Part shown: positions 25,127 through 31,288 of the stretch, piece by piece | Numbering within the stretch: the first letter of the stretch is position 1 | Layout: every line of letters begins with the position of its first letter | From: an uncultured Clostridia bacterium | GTDB lineage: Bacteria > Bacillota > Clostridia > Christensenellales > UBA1242 | DNA length: 56,377 nt | NCBI GenBank assembly: GCA_944384465.1 | Contig: CALWTK010000002.1 | Span: 92,257-148,633, forward strand | Direction: 5' to 3' | The notes under the pieces: model-generated | What the model was told of the DNA's origin: nothing | Seen by the model: only the letters and a program-made list of their open reading frames with translations | Databases searched by the model: none | Translations under genes and position numbers: made by a program

Positions 25127-26416
25127 TTATTTTTTTGGCATAATTTGTTTCATTCCTCCCATGTATGGTTGCAGAACTGTTGGAATATTCACGCTACCGT
25201 CAGCGTTTAGGTTGTTTTCAAGGAACGCAATCAACATACGTGGTGGTGCCACAACAGTGTTATTTAGCGTATGTGCCAATTCATTATTACCGCTAGAAGT
25301 CTTGTACCTAATTTTTAACCTTCTAGCTTGTGCGTCTGTCAAATTGCTACATGAACAAACTTCAAAATACTTTTTCTGCCTTGGGCTCCATGCTTCGACA
25401 TCTAGGCTTCTATATTTTAGATCCGCTAAATCGCCTGAACAGCATACAAGTGTTCTAACTGGAATATTCATTGACCTAAACAATTCGACTGAATAGTTCC
25501 ACATTTTGTCATACCACTTGTCACTATCTTCCGGCTTACAGATGACTATCATCTCTTGTTTTTCGAATTGATGCACGCGATAAATACCTCGCTCTTCTAT
25601 CCCGTGAGCGCCAATTTCTTTTCTGAAACATGGACTATAAGAGGTCAGGCACAAAGGCAATTTTTCTTCTGGTATAATGGTGTCCATAAATCTACCTATC
25701 ATGCTATGCTCGCTAGTACCAATCAAGAACAAATCTTCGCCTTCAATTTTGTACATCATATTTTCCATTTCTTCAAAGCTCATCACGCCGTTGACCACGC
25801 TACTATGAATCATAAAAGGTGGTATACAATAGGTAAATCCCTTATTTATCATAAAGTCACGAGCATAAGATAAAATTGCAGAATGCAGACGTGCAACATC
25901 TCCAGTTAGATAATAAAACCCCTGACCAGACGTCTTTCTTGCGGCAGCAAAATCAGCTCCATCCAATTTCTCTATAATGTCAGCGTGATATGGAATCTCA
26001 AATTCGGGCACAAAAGGTTCGCCATATACATTGCCTTGAACATTCTTGCTATCATCTTCACCTATAGGAACATCGTCAGCAATAATGTTAGGAATGGACA
26101 TCATAGCTTGTTTTATCTTTTCGTCAAGTTCGGCGACTTCTTTTTCAATAACTGCAATGCGTTCATTATTCTTGACGACTTCCGCCTTGATTGTGTTCGC
26201 TTCTTCAAGCTTTTTTTCTTTCATAAAAACGCCTATCTTGCTAGACAAACTATTGCGCTTGCTCCTCAAGTCATCGCCTTCTTGTTTCAAGAGACGAACT
26301 TTGGCATCCATCTCAAGTACATCATCAACGAGATGCAATTTTTGGTCTTGAAATTTTTTCTTAATATTTTCTTTCACTTTGTTTGGATTGGTCCTAATCA
26401 AATTTATATCTATCAT
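25127..26416 (-). CDS. serS: Seryl-tRNA synthetase
   Basis: A 429-residue class II synthetase. The N-terminal coiled-coil arm (about 25-105, charged heptads) binds the long variable arm of tRNA-Ser. The catalytic domain has GTSEHSMIGRF and CFRKEIGAHGIEERGIYRVHQFEKQEM (motif 2), CSCSNLTDAQARRLKIRY, and AFLENNLNADGSVNIPTVLQPYMGG near the end (motif 3). The start is the ATG at 26416, with AAGGAG five bases before it, not the upstream in-frame codon. Expression is controlled by a T-box leader. It stands alone on the - strand between + strand operons. Confidence 0.98.
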   Translation of the reverse strand: MIDINLIRTNPNKVKENIKKKFQDQKLHLVDDVLEMDAKVRLLKQEGDDLRSKRNSLSSKIGVFMKEKKLEEANTIKAEVVKNNERIAVIEKEVAELDEKIKQAMMSIPNIIADDVPIGEDDSKNVQGNVYGEPFVPEFEIPYHADIIEKLDGADFAAARKTSGQGFYYLTGDVARLHSAILSYARDFMINKGFTYCIPPFMIHSSVVNGVMSFEEMENMMYKIEGEDLFLIGTSEHSMIGRFMDTIIPEEKLPLCLTSYSPCFRKEIGAHGIEERGIYRVHQFEKQEMIVICKPEDSDKWYDKMWNYSVELFRSMNIPVRTLVCCSGDLADLKYRSLDVEAWSPRQKKYFEVCSCSNLTDAQARRLKIRYKTSSGNNELAHTLNNTVVAPPRMLIAFLENNLNADGSVNIPTVLQPYMGGMKQIMPKK

Positions 26417-26442
26417 AATTACTCCTTTTAGTTTTGTAGCTA

Positions 26443-26480
26443 ATAAAAAAATATCCACCCCTTAATTTAGAGGTGATATT
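26443..26480 (-). terminator. T-box regulatory terminator
   Basis: On the - strand AATATCACCTC pairs with GGGGTGGATATT (one bulged G), followed by a T7 run (26443-26450). It overlaps the T-box antiterminator element. Confidence 0.8.
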
Positions 26481-26681
26481 TACCACTGTGCCACTCTATT
26501 TGAGCAAATCTAACATTTGCCCCACTCGTTTTGTTGCAAATTGCGCCATGCAACCAGCCCCGCATTACCAGGTGTCATAAGGGGTAGACACATATAGTTT
26601 CCATAATTTGCTTTCACCGACCGCAAACTCTCTGATATCTCCGCTATATGCTAGTCCCTATCATAGACATATTCAATTGTT
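26443..26681 (-). promoter_or_regulatory. Serine-specific T-box leader of serS
   Basis: Read on the - strand. Stem I begins near 26670; its distal part has AGAGAG and GGTCGGTGAAAGC (26611-26633), a pattern typical of T-box stem I. The 3' side of the specifier loop contains TCTA, so the specifier is UCU (Ser), complement of 26586-26588. The T-box sequence AGAGTGGCACAGTGG (26483-26497) carries TGGC, which pairs with GCCA at the end of uncharged tRNA-Ser. A terminator hairpin follows. Uncharged tRNA-Ser should stabilise the antiterminator and raise serS transcription. Confidence 0.92.
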
Positions 26682-26687
26682 AGTATT

Positions 26688-26716
26688 ATTCTATCAACTA
26701 TAATTTAACTTGTCAA
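26688..26716 (-). promoter_or_regulatory. Promoter of the serS T-box transcript
   Basis: On the - strand TTGACA (26711-26716), 17-base spacer, extended -10 TGA-TAGAAT (hexamer 26688-26693). Confidence 0.88.
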
Positions 26717-26767
26717 ACTTTAATAAAAAAATTCTGAAAATTTAAAAAAAATTTTCATTTGTTAGAT

Positions 26768-26782
26768 TTTTACGCAAAGATA
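26768..26782 (-). repeat. Dif-like arm overlapping the recombinase promoter
   Basis: The complement reads TATCTTTGCGTAAAA with CCA before it, as in the copies at 24508-24525 and 24927-24944. It ends three bases before the -10 hexamer of the recombinase gene, so a protein bound here would cover the promoter. Confidence 0.75.
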
Positions 26783-26791
26783 TGGTATAAT
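26783..26791 (+). promoter_or_regulatory. Extended -10 promoter of the XerS-like recombinase gene
   Basis: TGG-TATAAT at 26783-26791; the -35 region is poor and the spacer is occupied by the dif-like arm. Confidence 0.7.
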
Positions 26792-26832
26792 TAATTATAG
26801 TATTTTTATATACATCATATTTAAGGGGTCAT

Positions 26833-27873
26833 ATGTCAAATAATTATTATCTAGACAGAAATCGAAACAACATGAAAAAATTGAATGAAATCTTGACTAC
26901 ATTGCCTGCATTTTGTAGTATATTTTTCATTGGAATTCAGGATACCACTACCCCATTGACTAGATTAAATTATGCTATAGATTTAAAGACATTTTTTAAT
27001 TATTTAGTCACATACGAGACTGGATTTTTCAATAGACCTATTATGCAAATCACATTACATGACATAGACAACATAGATTCACAAACAATTGAAAGATATA
27101 TGGCATATTTATCATATTACGATAAAGATAATGGCGAGATTGTGACAAATGGTGAAAAAGGTAAATTGCGAAAACTCTCTACTCTTCGTGCATTTTTTAA
27201 ATATTTTTTCAATAAAGATATGATAAAAGCGAATGTAGCTAGCAAAGTAGCTTCGCCGAAACTTCATGAGAAGCCAATCATTAGATTAGAACCGCAAGAG
27301 ACCGCTGAATTGATGTATTCTTGTGATACTCTGTCCGGATTCAGCGAACATCAAAAGAAATATAATGAAAAATATAAAGTCAGAGATAATGCCATTCTCT
27401 CACTCTTTTTGACGACGGGCATACGTGTTAGCGAATGTGTCGGACTCAATGTAGATGACATTAATTTCAATCTAAATTCGTTTAGAGTCACCAGAAAAGG
27501 TGGAAATCAAGTCATTTTATATTTTGGCGAAGAAACTGCACAGGCATTAAAAGACTATTTACATTTTAGAGAAACATTAAATCTTCCAAAAGAAGAAAGA
27601 GCTTTGTTTATTTCTAGTCAAGGCAAACGCATGATGGTTAGAACTATGGAATACCTTGTGAAAAAATATGCCAAAGTCGCTACTCCACTGAAAAATATTA
27701 CCCCACACAAACTGCGCTCCACCTATGGCACCAACTTATACAATGAGACAAAAGATATATATATCGTGGCAGAAGTTTTAGGACATAAAGATGTCAATAC
27801 GACAAAAAAACATTACGCCGCCATAAGTGACGATGTTAGAAAATCTGTGGCTGGCAAGGTAAAACTTAAATAA
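26833..27873 (+). CDS. XerS-like tyrosine recombinase
   Basis: A 346-residue tyrosine recombinase, longer than XerC/XerD (about 300) and close to XerS (about 356). The first 25 residues are a basic extension, then a SAM-like core-binding domain (about 35-125, with DLKTFFNYL and IERYMAYLSYYD), then the catalytic domain with R198 (TTGIRVSE), K222 (TRKGGN), H292 and R295 (HKLR), H318 (LGH) and the nucleophile Y328 (KHYAAI). All six catalytic positions are present. In streptococci a single XerS resolves chromosome dimers at a site beside its own gene; the setting here is similar. An integrase of a lost element is the main alternative, but no attachment site duplication or phage gene is seen. AAGGGG precedes the ATG. 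Confidence 0.88.
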   Translation: MSNNYYLDRNRNNMKKLNEILTTLPAFCSIFFIGIQDTTTPLTRLNYAIDLKTFFNYLVTYETGFFNRPIMQITLHDIDNIDSQTIERYMAYLSYYDKDNGEIVTNGEKGKLRKLSTLRAFFKYFFNKDMIKANVASKVASPKLHEKPIIRLEPQETAELMYSCDTLSGFSEHQKKYNEKYKVRDNAILSLFLTTGIRVSECVGLNVDDINFNLNSFRVTRKGGNQVILYFGEETAQALKDYLHFRETLNLPKEERALFISSQGKRMMVRTMEYLVKKYAKVATPLKNITPHKLRSTYGTNLYNETKDIYIVAEVLGHKDVNTTKKHYAAISDDVRKSVAGKVKLK

Positions 27874-27874
27874 T

Positions 27875-27899
27875 ACACAATATAAAGTGTGTTTTATTT
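27875..27899 (+). terminator. Weak terminator after the recombinase gene
   Basis: ACACA (27875-27879) can pair with TGTGT (27888-27892), followed by TTTATTT. The stem is short; the hairpin at 27978-27996 is a stronger stop for the same transcript. Confidence 0.45.
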
Positions 27900-27971
27900 A
27901 TATTATACACTGTATATATTGAATTCACAAATACTTAGAGATTTCGTTAAATAAAAAAGAGAATAATATAT

Positions 27972-27998
27972 AAAAAAGCAGTAATTAACTTACTGCCT
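27972..27998. terminator. Terminator of the structured RNA, usable in both directions
   Basis: GCAGTAA (27978-27984) pairs with TTACTGC (27990-27996). A T-run follows on the - strand and CTTTTTG on the + strand, so it can also end transcription from the recombinase gene. Confidence 0.85.
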
Positions 27999-28138
27999 TT
28001 TTGAATGGAGGTGGGCGTGCATTCCTCCCACATCGATTCAAGCGTCTCATAAGTTTATTATTATGAGTAATCCCTCAAATTAATGAGGTGACATCCGCTC
28101 GTCGGTCCTCGCACGAAATCTACCACCTCTCTATTAAT
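27972..28138 (-). ncRNA. Structured non-coding RNA, family not recognised
   Basis: A free-standing RNA of about 167 bases with a strong promoter and its own terminator on the - strand. Closing helices: GAGGTGG (complement of 28123-28129) with CCACCTC (complement of 28008-28014), then CGTGC with GCACG (28111-28115 and 28016-28020). Inside, CGAGCG (28096-28101) pairs with CGCTTG (28039-28044) through a G-U pair that would be an A-C mismatch on the other strand, so the - strand is the RNA. That helix encloses two hairpins, CCTCA...TGAGG (28073-28088) and CTCATAA...TTATGAG (28046-28067). No open reading frame of note. 6S RNA is one candidate because both ends pair and the gene is free-standing; the conserved cores of SRP RNA, tmRNA and RNase P RNA were not found. 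Confidence 0.72.
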
Positions 28139-28144
28139 AATGCT

Positions 28145-28173
28145 ATTATATGCCGAAAATTAAAAAAAGTCAA
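28145..28173 (-). promoter_or_regulatory. Promoter of the structured RNA
   Basis: On the - strand TTGACT (28168-28173), 17-base spacer, TATAAT (28145-28150): eleven of twelve consensus bases. Confidence 0.88.
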
Positions 28174-28198
28174 TATTGTTTGCAAAAAAGGTGTAAAT

Positions 28199-28252
28199 AT
28201 GAAAAAAGAAGATGTACCATTTTACAGACCTAGAAGATTTCAACGAAAATAG
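28199..28252 (+). CDS. Possible 17-residue small protein
   Basis: ATG at 28199 preceded by AAGGTG at five bases, encoding a basic peptide with PFYRPRRFQRK at its end and a TAG stop at 28250-28252. It lies between the structured RNA promoter and lexA. There is no clear promoter and no family I know. Chance occurrence is quite possible at this length. Confidence 0.28.
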   Translation: MKKEDVPFYRPRRFQRK

Positions 28253-28361
28253 CACATATCTGTGTGATACAATACATGACATACAATCCGTTTTCATATC
28301 ATCTATACGAAAACATACAAAATTTATCTTTTTTGCTATGTTTTAAATTTTTCAAAAATAT

Positions 28362-28375
28362 CGAACAAATGTTTG
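28362..28375. promoter_or_regulatory. LexA operator (SOS box) of lexA
   Basis: CGAACAAATGTTTG matches the Firmicutes SOS box CGAAC-N4-GTTYG. Its last three bases are the first three of the -35 hexamer TTGACA (28373-28378), so LexA binding blocks its own promoter. Confidence 0.88.
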
Positions 28376-28401
28376 ACAACTTTTGTATTTTTTGCTAATA
28401 T
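28373..28401 (+). promoter_or_regulatory. Promoter of lexA
   Basis: TTGACA (28373-28378), 17-base spacer, extended -10 TGC-TAATAT (28393-28401), followed by a short leader with GAGGTG before the ATG. Confidence 0.88.
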
Positions 28402-28417
28402 ACCAGTGAGGTGAAAT

Positions 28418-29002
28418 ATGGATAAGACTCAAGAGACTTATGAATTCATAGTAGATTATCTCGCGAAAAATAAATACCCACCTACTGTACGTGAAATTTG
28501 TGACAAATTAAAATTGGATTCTACATCTAGTGCCGTCTATCATTTGAAAAAATTAGAAAAATTGGGCAAAATCACGCGCAGTAGCAACAAAAATCGTGCT
28601 ATTGAGTTGACTGACAAGACCATAAATAACATCACTTTACCTGTCCTTGGAACAATTGCTGCTGGACAACCCATTTGGGCTGAAGAAAATTTATTGGGTA
28701 AAATTATAATTAATGAAAATCTATTCAATGGTAGCAATATGTTCGTCCTTAAAATCAAAGGTGATAGTATGGTAAACGTTGGGATCTATGACGGCGATTT
28801 GGTCGTGATATCCAAGCAGTCTGTCGCCAATAATGGCGAAATTGTCGCATGTTTGATTGATAATGAAGCTACCGTCAAACGTTATTATAAAGAAAATGGT
28901 TATTTTAGATTACAACCTGAAAATTCATTTATGCGCCCTATCCTTACCGACCACTTGGAGATTTTAGGGAAAGTCGTAGGGCTTATTAGAAATAAATTTT
29001 AA
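28418..29002 (+). CDS. lexA: SOS repressor LexA
   Basis: A 194-residue LexA. The winged-helix DNA-binding domain (1-65) has PPTVREICDKLKLDSTSSAVYHLKKLEKLGKI; the self-cleavage site is A82-G83 (IAAGQP); the catalytic dyad is S117 (GDSM) and K154 (ATVKRY) in the peptidase S24 domain. It represses DNA-damage genes until RecA filaments trigger self-cleavage. The LexA box overlapping its promoter supports autoregulation. Ends in its own terminator. Confidence 0.97.
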   Translation: MDKTQETYEFIVDYLAKNKYPPTVREICDKLKLDSTSSAVYHLKKLEKLGKITRSSNKNRAIELTDKTINNITLPVLGTIAAGQPIWAEENLLGKIIINENLFNGSNMFVLKIKGDSMVNVGIYDGDLVVISKQSVANNGEIVACLIDNEATVKRYYKENGYFRLQPENSFMRPILTDHLEILGKVVGLIRNKF

Positions 29003-29022
29003 TTTGTTTGATGAGTGAGTTG

Positions 29023-29058
29023 AGTGATAATAGATTTAATAAACATTATCACTTTTTT
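29023..29058 (+). terminator. Terminator of lexA
   Basis: AGTGATAAT (29023-29031) pairs with ATTATCACT (29045-29053), followed by a T-run. Confidence 0.85.
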
Positions 29059-29073
29059 CTTTGGAATTTTTTA

Positions 29074-29102
29074 TTGACTAAATGATAATTTTAATATATA
29101 AT
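29074..29102 (+). promoter_or_regulatory. Promoter of the PadR/ABC operon
   Basis: TTGACT (29074-29079), 17-base spacer, TATAAT (29097-29102); AAAGGGG precedes the ATG at 29125. Confidence 0.85.
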
Positions 29103-29124
29103 ATTTATATTTAAAAGGGGTATT

Positions 29125-30339
29125 ATGAAAACCGCAGATTTAATCCCATTGATTTTATTAGAATTAAATGAGTGTGATAAATATGGTTTTGAACTTACTA
29201 AATCTATTGAAACTAAATCTCATGGAAAAATCATAATAAAGCAACCCACTCTATACACCATTCTTAAAAAACTAGAGAAGACAAAATTCATTACATCTTA
29301 TTGGCAGGATAGTGAAATTGGAGGCAAACGCCATTATTATAAAATAACCGACAACGGAAGAATGCAAGTCGCCACCCTTCCTGACTTTGATACTCTGATT
29401 AACCTTATCACGAATTCACATGATGAAGATGATGCTGATGATGCTTATCCTGTGAAGACGCCTGCGGAGGGAAATAAGGTCAACAATTTTGACAATATTT
29501 CAATAATGGATAGTATCATTGAAGATAACAAGTCAGATGTTTTACAGGACCCTATTGAAAACACAGTATCAATACTCCCTAGCGAAGAAGTGTTTTCTGA
29601 TGATCATATAGACACGGCCACCGAGATGGAAATCAACAAAGCCAATTCTTCAATTTTAAAGACAGAAAAGGAAACTACTGAAGAAAAATTCGCAAACAAC
29701 AAGGATGTAACAAAATTCATTGAAAAGGATACCGCAGTCCCTATCACGAACAACTATAGAGACAATCTTGCTGCTCTAGTAGATGAAAAGGCAGAAAACA
29801 ATAGTTTAGATTTAGTAGACTCCCCTGCTTATGAGCAAAAATTAGATCAAATCAAATATGTAGATTATGTTGATATAAAGAAGGACTCAAAATACAAATC
29901 AGCTAAAAATACAGCTAAAAACATGTTATATAAAGTGCTGTCTACTTCTGGATATTTATTATTGTTGCTTATAATATGTGCAGTGACGACTAGTTTTACT
30001 GGGACAAGCGCTCTATACTATACATTCCTTTTAATTGGAATAATATCGTTAATCTTCTACCCTACTTTATATGCTGCTAATTACGAAAAATTTAGGATGA
30101 TTTGTGCGGACGGAAAATTCAAAAATGATTTAAAAAAGCCCGCCATAATCATGTTGGCAATCGAATTGGTTATAATAATCGTATGTATAATTGTCAATAT
30201 TAATATTGGCAACAATACTATGTCAGAACTGTTCAGTGCACGTAACTTTGCCAACCTTTATGCCCCACTGCTTTTGTCAACTACTATGTTTATAGATTTG
30301 TTATTCAATTACATATTCATGAAAAAATTGAATAAATAG
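29125..30339 (+). CDS. Membrane-anchored PadR-family regulator
   Basis: A 404-residue protein joining three parts. Residues 1-95 are a PadR-type winged helix (LILLELNECDKYGFELTKSIE, then QPTLYTILKKLEKTKFITSYW, then GGKRHYYKITDNG). Residues 96-270 are an acidic, low-complexity linker. Residues 270-404 hold about four membrane helices (GYLLLLLIICAVTTSF, FLLIGIISLIFYPTLYA, IIMLAIELVIIIVCIIV, LLLSTTMFIDLLFNYIF). Ordinary PadR proteins are 100-180 residues and soluble. It is followed ten bases later by an ABC exporter, a common PadR target, so it probably controls that operon while sensing something in or across the membrane. The inference about sensing is mine. Confidence 0.85.
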   Translation: MKTADLIPLILLELNECDKYGFELTKSIETKSHGKIIIKQPTLYTILKKLEKTKFITSYWQDSEIGGKRHYYKITDNGRMQVATLPDFDTLINLITNSHDEDDADDAYPVKTPAEGNKVNNFDNISIMDSIIEDNKSDVLQDPIENTVSILPSEEVFSDDHIDTATEMEINKANSSILKTEKETTEEKFANNKDVTKFIEKDTAVPITNNYRDNLAALVDEKAENNSLDLVDSPAYEQKLDQIKYVDYVDIKKDSKYKSAKNTAKNMLYKVLSTSGYLLLLLIICAVTTSFTGTSALYYTFLLIGIISLIFYPTLYAANYEKFRMICADGKFKNDLKKPAIIMLAIELVIIIVCIIVNINIGNNTMSELFSARNFANLYAPLLLSTTMFIDLLFNYIFMKKLNK

Positions 30340-30348
30340 GAGCAATAG

Positions 30349-31281
30349 ATGATACCAGTTTTAAGTATTAAAAATTTGACCAAAATGTATGGACAAAAAA
30401 AAGTTGTAAACGATATAACTTTTGATGTCTTTGCTGGTCAAATTTTTGGTTTTGTAGGACCTAATGGAGCTGGTAAATCTACCACTATTAGGATGATTAC
30501 TGGACTTACTCCTATCACAGAAGGTGAAATTAGAATTTGTGGTTATAGCATAAAAAAGAGCTTCAAAAATGCTATCGCGAATGTGGGCGCGGTTGTAGAG
30601 ATGCCACAACTCTACCCTTATTTGTCCGGCATGGCTAATCTTAAATTGTTCGCTAGTTTTTATGGTAAACAGGCCGTAGCACGCATCCCACAGATTGTCA
30701 AACTTGTTGGTATGGAAAATAGGATTAATGATAGACTTTCCACCTACTCTCTTGGTATGAAGCAAAGATTGGGTATCGCGCAAGCGCTACTAAATAAACC
30801 AAAATTATTGATCCTAGACGAGCCAACTAATGGGCTGGACCCTAATGGTATAGTAGAAATTCGAAATATTTTAAAGGTGCTAGCTGAAAAAGAACATATG
30901 GCTATCATAATTTCTAGTCACAATTTAGCTGAATTGGAACATACATGCGACGTCATTGGACTTATAAATAATGGTAAGATTATAGAGCACAAAACTATGC
31001 AAGAAATCAAAGGCATAGTATCATCAAAACAACATGTTCAATTCCTATGCAATTACCCTAATTACGCCGCGTTGTTGTTGAAGAAAAAATACCAATTAAC
31101 TAGCAAAGTGGTAGGCAACTCAATATTAGTCCCGTTAAAAGAAGCAAATATTGCTACCGTTATATCTTATTTAACTTTCAAAAAAATTAAGATATATAGC
31201 ATAAAGAAAATTCAAAAGTCACTCGAAGAATTGTATTTTGAATTGTTGAACAACGACAGACCTTCAACAAGTATTATTTAG
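30349..31281 (+). CDS. ABC transporter ATP-binding protein
   Basis: A 310-residue ATPase of the ABC-2 exporter type (BcrA-like). Walker A is GPNGAGKSTT (about 37-46), the signature is YSLGMKQRLGIAQAL, Walker B is KLLILDEPTNGLDPNG, and the switch His lies in ISSHNLAELEHTCD. The C-terminal 90 residues are the variable tail common in this group. AGGAG precedes the ATG. It pairs with the permease that begins 8 bases later. Substrate unknown; antimicrobial peptide or lipid export is typical for the family. Confidence 0.95.
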   Translation: MIPVLSIKNLTKMYGQKKVVNDITFDVFAGQIFGFVGPNGAGKSTTIRMITGLTPITEGEIRICGYSIKKSFKNAIANVGAVVEMPQLYPYLSGMANLKLFASFYGKQAVARIPQIVKLVGMENRINDRLSTYSLGMKQRLGIAQALLNKPKLLILDEPTNGLDPNGIVEIRNILKVLAEKEHMAIIISSHNLAELEHTCDVIGLINNGKIIEHKTMQEIKGIVSSKQHVQFLCNYPNYAALLLKKKYQLTSKVVGNSILVPLKEANIATVISYLTFKKIKIYSIKKIQKSLEELYFELLNNDRPSTSII

Positions 31282-31288
31282 GAGTATT

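Noticed and set aside
25107-26431. Three reading frames of 101-148 residues on + across serS
   Set aside because: They lie antisense to a certain serS gene, lack ribosome sites and show no recognisable pattern; they come from the base bias of the opposite strand.
26833-27873. Prophage or integrative-element integrase
   Set aside because: No phage or conjugation genes, no direct-repeat attachment sites at a tRNA, and flanking genes are core genes. Not fully excluded.
27972-28138. SRP RNA, tmRNA or RNase P RNA
   Set aside because: No GGAA-tetraloop core, no tRNA-like ends with a tag frame, and no conserved RNase P elements were found.
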